Positions 51,749-62,632 of a stretch of DNA of 64,000 nt are shown here, in pieces. This DNA is from Cardinalis cardinalis. Taxonomy: Eukaryota; Chordata; Aves; Passeriformes; Cardinalidae. The stretch is from positions 8,127,192 through 8,191,191 of the forward strand of contig JACDOX010000009.1 of assembly GCA_014549065.1 (NCBI GenBank), in the 5' to 3' direction. Both the position numbers and the translations under genes were made by a program. Position 1 is the stretch's first letter, and every line of letters starts with the position of its first letter. A model generated the notes under the pieces. It saw nothing but the letters and a program-made list of their open reading frames with translations, ran no database searches and was not told the origin of the DNA.

Positions 51749-54700
51749 TTAAAATTTGGTTTCAAATGTTTCATCTAAGAGTGGCACTTGGCTATGGAAA
51801 AGGAAGCAAAATGGTTATAGTGGCAAAAGGAGGCAACTGGTTATAGTGAACTAATTGATAAAGTAGAATATGCAAGTTTCTGAATTATGTGTAGGCATCC
51901 TCAAAGAAGAGGACAAGAAAACCACCATAGAATTTAGGCTGCTCCATGTTTTATTACCCACTTTAAATTGGCTCTTTTTCCATGAACCCCTAAAATAGGT
52001 CTATGTTTAAGCTTCACAATACTAAGTGCAAAACCTCATGCTTTTGCATGGTCTTTCTTGTATTATTGCAGCTTTGTGTTTGGGAAGAAGAGAGATTGAA
52101 GAAAACTGAATCAGTTCATGTGAAAGAACTGCTGCATTTGCAGAAATTCTATTACACAGCAATGCTCTGTGTTATTGGGTGTGTGAGTCTCTGAGGATAC
52201 TTTCTATAGCATATAGTATACTAGCAGTATATGAAAAAGCAGTTGGATGGAAAATGTTAGCGAAGCACAGTGAATTCTAGAGCTTTTTTTATTAATGCTT
52301 GTGGGCTGTTTTTTTAGTGCTAACATGGACTATTGACTAGGAAGGACAGGTTCAGGCCTTTACTCACGAATTCAACCAGTTGCCCACNTTGAAAATCACA
52401 AACAGAAGTTTCAGGACTAACTGCACAGCCAGAAATCTTTCAGGTATTACAAAATCAATGACAGTAACAATCAGGTGTATCTGTTAGATTGGATATGAAG
52501 CAGTATAGAATGCATGAGGCCTAAATCATCCATTTCCATGAAATACTCTGGCTTTCAAAAAACCACGTATAGGATCAGTCATCAATCATTTCAGAAAATT
52601 TCCTCCCTCTCCTGAATCTTCAGTTTCATATATCTGAAAAAAAAGAGAGATATATTTTCAAGATTTTTAAACTCTTACATATTGTTACATGGAACTGGTA
52701 ATCTAATCCTATGAAATGTAAATCATTAGATGAAGAGAGGAAAACAAAGGAAAAACAAACTGTAAGCAAAGAAAATGAGAGTGGTAAGCAGTCTGTATGC
52801 TACCTACAGATTGCTGGTTTACTAGCTCTGCTAGCTAACTGCTTTGATTCATTGTGGGTTGATAGATTCATTCTAGACAGGCACATTTTTCCTTTTAACC
52901 ACATTTCTTTTCTTATTTTGCCCTNCTTCCCCATATGCCATAGAAAAAAATATATTCTGAGTCTCTTTCTCTCTCCCTGTGACATCTTCATTGCTGCTTC
53001 ATTAACCAGTGCACCATCAGTGCATTTTATTACAGCTTCTCTCTTGGCCTACTGTGTTATTGCTAAGATGCAGCTATGAACTGGCTATCAAAATGCTAGT
53101 CTGTGTTTTAATCCTTCTGTCCATTTGAAAGAGGGGGAAGTTGTCTCTTTGGCAAAATCCTGAATTAAATCCATATTTTATCTATCATCCTTACTGGCCC
53201 CACATGAAATGGCAGGTATAGTGTAGGATATGACAGATTTATTTACCTATTTAGTTGCTGTAAAAGGCTGGGGGCATATCTCCTGTGTGATCAGTGTATT
53301 AAGACAATTTAGACTGATTTTATNTATGTGCCTTCAAATGACCTTGGAAAACTATGAAAGTTAATGAAAGTGTGTTTCAATTTCATGATTGTTAAGAAAT
53401 GAAAAGGCCATGCTGTGATAGATATCCTCTGTGACATATACCTCCAGTTGTACCAGTAGGGAGGGGACATGATTTAAATACTTTCTGGTTTCCAATGGGT
53501 TTCCTAGGTATGAAATTCTCTCAATTCATGTTTAAGTGAAGAGAAAGATATAACTGCAAGTATGATAGAAGCACATAAATCAGTGCCAGAACACAGAGGA
53601 ATAAACCAGGCATATTTGGAATCTCATATGTAGCCATGAAAAGGGAAATAAGAACCTTGATGGCCTTTTCAGAGCAGTGCAAATGTTAAAAAAATGGGCA
53701 GTGTGTTGTGGTGCAAATTTTAGGGGGAATGGGACTACACATGTTGTCAGTCCCTTTCCATCCACCCTGCACAAATTCCAGCCCTCCTAGGTACNCTCTG
53801 TCAGAGCTCTCTGCCAGTGCTGCATGTTAGACAGCTGCGAGCCTGCATCTGTTCTCTGTTTTCCACTCAATTAAAGCAAAGAGAAAAAAATATAAATAAG
53901 ACAAATTGCTCTGACAGTAAATTTTGTGAAAAACTATGTCTGAAATATATGATTTTGTAGAAACTTGGTATAAGATTTTCTCTTCTTTTAAAATGTGGTT
54001 TTGNAGGATTTCTTTATTACTGCTTTTAAATTGGTGCCTCTATTTTAATTTTTTTTTTGTAAATATACAAAAGGCTTTCTGTCTTGCACAGATCTCTATT
54101 TAATTTGGGGAGGAAATGGTGAAAAAAGAAGTGAAGCAAGAAAGGAGAAATGCTTGTCATATTAGATACAGAAAAGGCAAACCAGCAGTTGGTCTATAAG
54201 GGATTGTTAGAAAAGGCCATGACTCCTCCTGCATTAACTGATGTGGAGTACACTGTATGTACAGCTGTCAACTCAGAACTCATTAAAATTTTCATTATTC
54301 TGTTATTAATATTGTAGTTGTGACTGAAGATCCCAGTCAAGAACATATACCANTGAGTATTCATAAAAGGAATAGGGAAATTGTATTATTATTATTAGAT
54401 TCATAATGACATGGACTCCAAGCATGGTCAGGCTGGCACCACCAAGACAGCACCCTGACAGTGGACTCCAGGGGCAGCAAAAGTAAATGAATGTGTCTCT
54501 GATGGTGGAAGACACAGCAACCTTGCAGAGTGAACATTCAAGCAAGAACACTTCACTCTGAGATGCCACATGCAGCCTGAAGGATGACAAGACTGTGGAA
54601 CTCAGTTTTTGTTATGCACTCNTCACTTACAGACATCATAACAGACAAATAATGTGAACATCTGTGATTAAATCTGAAGGCAAATTTAAAAAAAACTGGC

Positions 54701-54883
54701 AAAGGAGAATTGAGTAATAACTACTTGGAAAATATAGGAAAACAGATATTTCTCTTTTGGTTTACTGAGTAGAGAGGTAAAATTTAATTTCTCAAAAAAA
54801 AAAAAATTCTCTATGATTAAGAAATCTGGTTATTTTGGTCTCAGGTGAAAATGATGGGGTTTGTATCACATATCTCAATATAT
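51749..54883. other. Last part of the NXPH1 intron
   Basis: AT-rich sequence between the solo LTR and the splice acceptor. It has poly-T near 54047 and poly-A near 54796. An open frame of 122 codons at 52711-53079 crosses an N and is not recognised. Nothing else seen. Confidence 0.6.
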
Positions 54884-54912
54884 TGTTTCTTTCTTCTTCC
54901 CTTCTCTTTCAG
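54884..54912 (+). promoter_or_regulatory. NXPH1: 3' splice acceptor of the NXPH1 last coding exon
   Basis: A pyrimidine-rich tract (ending CTTCTCTTTCAG) runs directly into GTT ACC TGT, the first codons of the conserved exon. The junction falls between codons (phase 0), because the conserved frame starts exactly at 54913. A-containing sequence about 25-45 bases upstream could supply the branch point, but no single site stands out. Confidence 0.9.
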
Positions 54913-55674
54913 GTTACCTGTGCAAATTTAACAAATGGAGGAAAAACAGAACTTCTAAAATCAGGAAGCTCCAAATCCACACTAAAGCACATATGGACAG
55001 AAAGCAGCAAAGACTTGTCCATCAGCCGACTGCTGTCACAGACTTTTCGTGGAAAGGAAAATGATACAGATTTGGACCTGCGATACGATGCCCCAGAAAC
55101 TTATTCTGAGCAAGATCTCTGGGACTGGCTGAGGAACTCCACAGATCTGCAAGAGCCTCGGCCCAGAGCAAAGAGACGGCCCATCGTCAAGACTGGGAAA
55201 TTTAAGAAAATGTTTGGCTGGGGAGATTTTCATTCCAACATCAAGACTGTGAAGCTAAATCTGTTAATAACAGGGAAAATCGTTGACCATGGCAATGGGA
55301 CGTTTAGTGTTTACTTCAGGCATAACTCCACTGGTCAAGGGAATGTATCTGTGAGCCTAGTGCCCCCTACAAAAATAGTGGAATTTGACTTGGCACAACA
55401 GACAGTGATTGATGCCAAAGATTCCAAGTCCTTTAACTGTCGAATCGAGTATGAAAAGGTTGACAAGGCTACCAAGAATACACTCTGCAACTATGACCCT
55501 TCAAAAACCTGTTATCAGGAGCAGACCCAGAGCCACGTGTCATGGCTCTGCTCCAAGCCCTTTAAAGTAATCTGTATTTACATTTCCTTTTATAGTACAG
55601 ATTATAAACTAGTACAGAAGGTGTGTCCTGATTACAACTACCACAGTGACACACCCTACTTCCCTTCAGGGTGA
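54913..55674 (+). CDS. NXPH1: Neurexophilin-1, last coding exon (253 codons plus stop)
   Basis: Neurexophilins are secreted, neuropeptide-like glycoproteins that bind alpha-neurexins at synapses. The exon opens with [10 protein letters not shown] and ends [11 protein letters not shown] followed by TGA at 55672-55674; I recognise the whole reading as NXPH1. Numbering residues from the exon start, 1-84 are the propeptide, RAKRR at 85-89 (DNA 55165-55179) is a furin-like processing site, and 90-253 are the mature domain. Six N-glycosylation sequons lie at N5, N50, N75, N128, N138 and N144. Mature cysteines are at 176, 192, 200, 213, 221 and 238, the six expected of the family; C3 is probably in or beside the signal peptide. 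Adding the roughly 18 residues expected from the upstream exon gives about 271, the usual NXPH1 length. There are no N bases, frameshifts or internal stops. The frame stays open back to 54835, but that part is intron: it is the polypyrimidine tract. Confidence 0.97.
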
Positions 55675-55707
55675 GGACCAAGTTGTGTCTGAGACTGAAG
55701 CCTGGGG

Positions 55708-55713
55708 AATAAA
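55708..55713 (+). promoter_or_regulatory. Possible proximal poly(A) signal
   Basis: AATAAA 34 bases after the NXPH1 stop codon. Its use would give an extremely short 3' UTR. A second hexamer sits at 55894-55899, just before a CA repeat. Either may be silent; the sequence alone does not decide. Confidence 0.25.
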
Positions 55714-55903
55714 AGAGGTCGAATAACAGGGCAGTAACCTCAAGGAGGAAGGCCACATCTATTGCCTGGAATGTGTCTACCTGCTGCTGCTGATGTCAAA
55801 TGGCTGCAAATATGTTAGTGGAAAACAATCTAATGTAATTTTTGCCCAGTCAGCTCCATGTATCCATCTAGGTGTAAATCACTATGGATTTGAAATAAAA
55901 CCA

Positions 55904-55930
55904 TACACACACACAGAGACACACACACAT
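55904..55930. repeat. CA-rich microsatellite in the NXPH1 3' UTR
   Basis: Two short (AC)n runs separated by AGAG. Confidence 0.9.
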
Positions 55931-56572
55931 ACTTTTCAGCTCANGTTATTGAGATTCCTGTTAAGAAATCTTTCATTGTCTGATATCTAAGGATTCAGCA
56001 TAACCTATCATCAAGCAAAATGGATTAACTAGACAGTACAAGGTTTCTAAGGCAGACTGTTATGGAAATCTCCTTGAAAGTCCTTTGAGTACATGCCAAT
56101 CAATAATCCCCACTCATGCATTCTACTGCTTGGAGCAGCTGTACTGGTAAATAGTACTGTAGGAATAAGTACTTGTTAAAATGGGAAAAAGTGTGTTTAG
56201 AGTTCAGTATTCCGTATTATATGAACACAGCAAAGTGTTGTGACTTTTCCCAGCACACAGTAGGCACATTCAAGGTGGTGTTGGTGGCTCTTTTTCCATG
56301 GAGCAAGCCTGTTTCTAGTAAAGATGGGCAAACATTTGGAATTTACATGTGAGCAGACATTCTGGTTTAATGTTTCTCTGACTCTTTAAGCTCTGATTCT
56401 TCAAACTTGTTTGAGTTTAGGCCAGCTAAACTACTTAAAACCTGGAATTGATCTCTAAGAAGGAAAATGCCTGGCAGAGAACATGTAAGTTATAAGTGGC
56501 TGTCTTATCTTTATTACAAAATATTGTAACAAATTCAATATCCTAGTCTTCATTTGTATGAATGGTTTGTAT

Positions 56573-56580
56573 TGTACATA
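56573..56580 (+). promoter_or_regulatory. Pumilio response element (UGUACAUA)
   Basis: An exact match to the UGUANAUA consensus bound by PUM1/PUM2, inside the inferred NXPH1 3' UTR. Identical copies in this UTR make chance less likely, though one 8-mer with a free position is expected often in AT-rich DNA. Binding is inferred. Confidence 0.4.
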
Positions 56581-56824
56581 ATTTAACCAGTGTTATTTGA
56601 GCTGCTTATTAATATTAACTTGTAATTGTCTCNCTGCTTGTTATTGTTTAAAACAATCAAGGAAATGAGGAATCCATTTTATCAATGTAGCTGTAATCTC
56701 CATTAAAAGACAGAACTATGTACAAAGCATTTATTCAGCTAAAGTATTGTTGAAAGCTATACATATACAACATTACAGTCTGTCTGTATTTAGATATTTT
56801 ATTTCCAGAGGNAAAAAAATGAAC

Positions 56825-56832
56825 TGTACATA
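56825..56832 (+). promoter_or_regulatory. Second Pumilio response element (UGUACAUA) beside the poly(A) signal
   Basis: The same octamer as at 56573, ending three bases before the distal AATAAA. A third match, UGUAGAUA at 56872-56879, lies beyond the hexamer and would be transcribed only if a more distal site is used. Confidence 0.4.
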
Positions 56833-56834
56833 AA

Positions 56835-56840
56835 AATAAA
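56835..56840 (+). promoter_or_regulatory. Probable distal poly(A) signal of NXPH1
   Basis: A canonical AATAAA in an A-rich context (ACATAAAAATAAAAAATC), followed within 40 bases by GT-rich sequence (GTACTGTGTAG) that could act as the downstream element. Preferred over the hexamers at 55708 and 55894 because of this downstream context and the dense regulatory-looking UTR before it. Confidence 0.5.
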
Positions 56841-56980
56841 AAATCTTAAAGTTGAGTTTCAATATGTACTGTGTAGATAGTAGTTTAAATAGTTCTGACA
56901 AGCAGGTAATACTCCAAGTCTAATATGATTTTCAATAGTGTCCCTTTGCATATGTACATACACAGACATCTATTTATGAA

Positions 56981-57054
56981 TTTGTGTGNGTGCATATTTG
57001 TGTGTGTATAAGTACATGTGTGTGTGCGTGTGTGCAAATACATATATATGTTGA
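56981..57054. repeat. TG-rich imperfect microsatellite
   Basis: Interrupted (TG)n blocks ending in a short TATATATG tail, with one N. It lies just beyond the inferred end of the NXPH1 transcript. Confidence 0.9.
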
Positions 57055-57345
57055 ATACATAAAACTTTCTGGAGCCCTTTTCCTAGCAAGAAGATCTTAT
57101 TACTGAAAGTNTTGCTAGTTCAAGCAGAAGCCCCCACTCTGATAAGAAATTACAGGTGCAGTGCTTTGTTTAAAATGAGTCATTATAATTTAGAAGTGGG
57201 AAAACATAGAGCCACTCTCTATGTACAAAGGCCTGTCTTTGCCTTAATTCTAGCCTCCTGTGAGGTCCTGATCTCTATGGAATGAAGAGATCCCTTTTTA
57301 TGGTACTAGGGAATTTTCTTCCTGTAAGAAAAANCTCATAGCTTT

Positions 57346-57362
57346 TATATATATATATATAT
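57346..57362. repeat. (TA)n microsatellite
   Basis: Seventeen bases of alternating T and A. Confidence 0.95.
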
Positions 57363-59354
57363 TGTGGATAGTGGCATATTTTATTCCCAACATCCAGAAA
57401 ACCAGCAACTGCAAGAAGTCCTTGCCTAAAAGAAGGCTGCCTAAAGAACTCAATATTTCATGTCATATCTTTCAGAGTTATCATTCCTGGAAATGTTTTC
57501 TTTCCCCTTCCACCCTTGCCCCATGTTCTGTACTCTTGGGTCACAGATGCAAATGCAGGTCAGCTTCCAGATACGTGCAGCATTATGAACAGTTTCTCCA
57601 AAATCCCAATAAACACTCTAATAGTGTTTCAAGAACAGAAAAGTTCAAAACAACTANCAGTTGAGGACCTCTTTTGCTGAAATGTGCAGAACCTAAATGA
57701 GAATGGAACAAAACAAATGGATAATGTTATTGAGAGCAACTGTTTTCTCACTGATGTATCAGTAGGAGACTTTAATATTATTATTGCTTTGACTTCTTTG
57801 AATGCTTGTGGGAATTTCCTCATTATGTATGACATTTCCCAGGACAAAATTGTGACCCCAGACTATGTCTAGATTTGGAGAAAGAAATTTTCCAAACTAT
57901 GTAGTCCATATTCTGATCTCATTGAGGAATATGCTGACACATATTTATTTTTTTTAACAGGGATCACGATTAAACTGGTAGTGTTTACCCCTTGTGCCCT
58001 ATTAAAAGTAATTNTTATTAGTATAAACCATAAATTAATTTCTGTTGTTGCCAATAGTTAGATCTTGGGTCTATTAAATCAATGGGAATTTTGCTATTGA
58101 TTTCAATCTAAATTTCCATTTAATAGTACATAGAATTCCAATGTTAAATATGATTAACANTCTTAGCAATCTGTATTACAATTAAGCATTATATGGTTCG
58201 TTTATATTCCTGGAAAATTGATGTGAAATATTATTGCTGGTACAGTTTCATTATTTTCTATATTTTCTAAAACTTCTCATAAATATATGAAACATATACA
58301 TTTTATTCATATTTAAATATTTGTCCGCTTTTCAGGTAGCATCCATATGNAAAGAAACTTTTCATCATGCAATGGTTGATCCTATTAATTGTGGTTGTTG
58401 GTATTTTATCTGCCTCTGTCACAGCCATTCATACTATTAACTAGTCTTAAGCCTTTGAAGACTTTGCTGTTCTTCATAAGCATTGTTGAGTTTGAACTTG
58501 AAAGAATTCTTTTGGTGATTGAGTTGTGAAACAGTTATCTAATACCAGAACAGATAATGTATTACTTAGGTGCTAGTTCAATGCATTTCATTCAATCTAT
58601 TTGGGAAATATTTTGTGTTTACTAACTTTGTTAAAGAATGTTTTTGGTTTTGTCATTTGGAAAAGGATTTTAATGAACATGAATGTTAAGTCAGNTAAAC
58701 AATGTATGTATGAGTGTCTGGGTCTTGCACAGGAAAAATGCCTTAATGGAGTGCTAGGCCAGGCAAATGTTGCCACACTATAACTCACTAATTCTAGGAG
58801 TAATAAAGATGTATATCTCTAAAGGTATATTTTTAGGATTAAAGAAGATTAAGTTACTTATTTTTAAGAAGTGAAGAGACTGTTTCTGTTCATCCTTTTT
58901 TTTAACCTTTTAAATCATGCTTTGGCTCTTATTTTCACTTCATAGAGAATCACAGATAGAGGTATTTTAATGGAACCANTTATTTCTGGTGGAAAAATAC
59001 TTGGATCATGCACTTGAGCAAGTATCAGTATATTAAAATTGCCCTGCATNGATCAGTGATATTATTTTTGTGTCAGTTCCTGTGCTTTTCAAAAAAGGAG
59101 TCCAAGATCTAGGAAATGGGTAGTTTGCAAAAAAACAGCAAAAATCACTGATCAAAGTTCTAAACAGTGGTGGTGACCTGTAAGGCTTTCACTTGGTAAT
59201 TCTATCAAACTATTTCAGCCTGGGGCAGAAGATATATTATTTTCTCTCCTTATGAAATCACTTGTAAAATTTTATCCCTTTCTCCTTTCTTCNTCTTACA
59301 CNGATAGTAAGCAGACTAGTAAATTCATCTTTACACAGATACTGTTTTTTGAAG

Positions 59355-59383
59355 TTTGCTCTTACTTAAAAANTAAGAGCAAA
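59355..59383. repeat. Perfect 10-bp inverted repeat
   Basis: TTTGCTCTTA and TAAGAGCAAA flank a 9-base loop that ends in an N. If the N is G the stem extends by one pair. Confidence 0.8.
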
Positions 59384-59497
59384 TGTCAGAAAACATTAAA
59401 AATTACTGTAGTTACTTAGAGCAAACTTAGAAATATTCAAACTCCATTTATAGGAGAGCAGAATGAAAGTTTTGTANTGTTACATGTTAGCACAGAA

Positions 59498-59519
59498 ATT
59501 TAAATAATATTATTTAAAT
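59498..59519. repeat. 22-bp perfect AT-only palindrome
   Basis: The half-site ATTTAAATAAT is followed directly by its own reverse complement, with no spacer. It lies about 120 bases from the inverted repeat at 59355. Confidence 0.85.
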
Positions 59520-62500
59520 CATTTGGTCAGAGGGTAGTTTTACTATAATTGAATCATGACATCATGAGTTCTGAACTCTGTGTTGCAAATTGCAATTCTA
59601 GTAGAATATCATAAGCTACTCTGAAAATCATGTGTTAGAGAACTGTGGAAGAAAATGGATTAAAAAATATCTGCTAAGCTTAGAGTAAAACCAGCTTAAA
59701 GTGTAGACAGCTGATCTGAAAAATTATTCTTCAGCAGAAGACAATGAACATCAGTTTTGGCATCTTGTGGGTCCTTCTATTGTCCTTCCATGGCAGAGGT
59801 AGTAAAATTGAATCTGACGCATCTAGTAAAGAAAGAGCAGCTTTTTTCTAGTGATTTGTACTTAACTGCATGTCTTAGGACTGCCAGAGACCTCAAATGG
59901 CTGCATCAAGGATCTGTTGTGCTAGGAGCTGCATAGTGTATAATGTATACAATACCTATTTGGGAATGCCGAGTTTTGGATGCCATGAACTTGTTATTTC
60001 CAAGACAATGTACTGCAGAGTTCTTGTGAACCATGTACTTTTAAATTTGAAGCATACTTTTTATGGTTTTTTTTGTTAAATATACACAGTTCTCAAAAAA
60101 AAGTATTTTTAAAATCTCATACATACACACCTCAGTGAAATACAAGCACTTTTGGCCCCTCTGCTTAGTTACAGTTGCCTGATAATTNATGAATATGAAC
60201 ACTATTTCCAAAAATATTTTGACATTGAAAGAACAGANTATTTTATAGTAAAATAATCTTTCATTTTTTTCTTTTTTTTTNAATGGTCAGTATCTTACTA
60301 AAATTATGAAAAAATTGGCAGATTAAATAATCTTCTGGATTACTTTGTCAAAATAAAAATCTATGGATATGGTTAACATCTTTTGCAGCTTGCAAGAGGA
60401 ACACTCATTAAAAATAAACTGTCATATTTAAATTTGCAATAAATTTTGGGACAGTGGGANTATTTAATTTCCTTGAGTAGTATACACTTGACAATATGAC
60501 CTAATACATGTAGCATTTCTCCAAAAACATTGATCCATCTTATAGCTAAAAATTAAATTTTCTCATTATTTCCTGTATTCTGTGCTAATTAATGTACCCA
60601 AACTCGCAAGCAAATTACTTTGTTTTGTACAAGANTATTTTCTCATTGGAAAATAGCTATACAATTTTTAAATTCTGTTTGAGGGACAAAGCTGGCAAAT
60701 CTCTGCTTGTGCTTAGATGAATGTCCTGTGTATGATACACATACTTTTGAATCCTTTATCTTAGTTTGCCTTTGGGATAAAGAAGCAATGTAGTTTTTTT
60801 GACAGTGCTCTAGATGAGGAGCAAGCCAATGACTCGAACTTTAATTCTAAGAGTTATATTCCCATTGTGAAAGAAGGAATTTGAGAAGATGGAGCATGTT
60901 TGGGATTTATTCTTAATTCAAACTGTACCTCAGTCATGTATCTAGTAGGGATATTGCTATGAGGCAAGGTTTAAGTGGTGTGTGAAATGACTTCTGCCTG
61001 TTGTTAATAAGAAATTAGAGGCATCAAAAGAAAATTTATAAGTTTGAAGCCGTTCATACACATCAGTGAAGATGTGGCAATTAGCCATTCCAAAAATCAC
61101 TTTTATTAAAAGGGCTGCTGAGTTTTTGGGAGAAGCCCAATGTACTTGCAGACCTGNTCATCACAGAAAATAAATGAAACCAGACTTGGCAAAGGCATAA
61201 ATAACATGAGATNCTTAGTTCCTCATCTAGGTCCCAGAAAATCTGGAATGAGATGCAAAAGCCTACTTAGAACCAGGTAACTTAAGGAAAATTTGAGATC
61301 ACTTATGGAGTGTAAATGAAAAGTCATATTAATTCTTNCAGTATCCAATAGCTATAATTGTTAAATTTATTATGACATACTTATGAAGCATTTTAATTTT
61401 TTTTTTTGTGAAAGTAAAGTATTTTAATTAGTTATAGAGTGGAAATAAAGATGGAATTTTCTTCAAGGAAATTTATACAACTGCAACATACTTCTTCCAG
61501 AGGCAAATACTCTGAACTCCTTCCAACTGGCTACATGTGGAGTCCAGAACTGTGATTGCTGATAGTGAACAAATCAGCAATAATAGAACTTGAAAGGCAG
61601 GGATCATGGTGATCTTGAGTTCATTGTATGTTAATTTTGTTGTGTTTGTCAGTTTCTGGTTTTGTGTTTGTATTTTTGTAANTCTAGAGGCATAAGAAAT
61701 GCAGTTATTTAGCCATGATTCACTTTAACATTCTAAGTGTGGAGCTCACTCATAAAATCTATGAAATAAGGGGATAAATAGGTATATAGGTGCTCTAGTC
61801 TTTATTTTGCTAATGACCTGTAGGTCATGTCCAGTTAACAAGGCAGACAGACACTAACATCACAGCTTGTGTATCAAATGAGTTNCCAAATGAATCTTCT
61901 CTGACTTGAGAAAATACTGAAACCTGTAGCTGATGAACTTCAGTAAGTTAGCTGTAGCCCTTCAGAAAACAGGAGTAATACTCACAAACTTTGAACTGTA
62001 TTTTTCTCAAGATCTCAGCCATATTTTCCAGTACCATCCCATTTNATGGAATTATGATATCTCCTCTGCATATCAGAGACTTACCATTTCTTTAATCAAA
62101 GCGGTTACTCTGAGAAATATTTTAGCAAATAATCTCCCATTTTGCAGTGAGATATTTTTTCCTAAAGCTTGTACTATTCTTCTACAACTGTTGAGCGAGT
62201 TTCTACTTTTACCCTGCAGACTATGGTCTTACTGAATTTCCTCTNCCAAAAGAAGGCTTTTCCTCCTACTGAGGTAAAGGTATCCCTTTCATTTATTCAT
62301 GGGAATCACACAATTTTTCCCAATTTACTTACTTTTGCTAATTGCACAAGTATTACCTGCAAAGTTGCTTTTAATTAACCACTCCAAAAGAACTGTNTTG
62401 GTCTTTTCAGAGCAACTCCCATATCATCAGTCTCTAATACAGTTAAAGACTACAAAATGAATGCAATATTTTACATGGAATTCCAGTGATAAAGGGTCTC

Positions 62501-62592
62501 ATCACCTTTCTCTAATGAAATTCCTTCATATTCATAGTTACAGTGGTTTCTTTCAGGTCCCAAATTGCAAAAAAATTACTGCTAATGAGCAG

Positions 62593-62632
62593 TATTTCTA
62601 TTATTACTATTATTTCTATTACTATTATTTCT
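62593..62632. repeat. Imperfect TATTTCTATTACTAT tandem repeat
   Basis: Units of 18 and 15 bases and a partial third, all made of TATT, TCTA and TTAC words. Confidence 0.8.

Larger units (their letters stand above)
55675..56860 (+). other. NXPH1: NXPH1 3' untranslated region (3' end estimated)
   Basis: Non-coding sequence directly after the stop codon. It contains early AATAAA hexamers at 55708-55713 and 55894-55899, a CA-rich microsatellite, and then an AT-rich stretch from about 56500 that looks like a regulated brain 3' UTR. The best distal poly(A) signal is at 56835-56840, so the UTR is probably about 1.2 kb. The end is inferred from that hexamer only; no transcript evidence is available, and longer isoforms are possible. 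Confidence 0.6.

Noticed and set aside
54835..54912. In-frame ATG upstream of the NXPH1 exon that would lengthen the protein by 26 residues.
   Set aside because: The added part is the polypyrimidine tract ending in CAG, so it is intron, and the protein family does not have this N-terminus.
1..54912. Search for the upstream NXPH1 exon with the start codon and signal peptide.
   Set aside because: No frame encoding a matching N-terminus followed by a donor was found; the exon is presumably further upstream.
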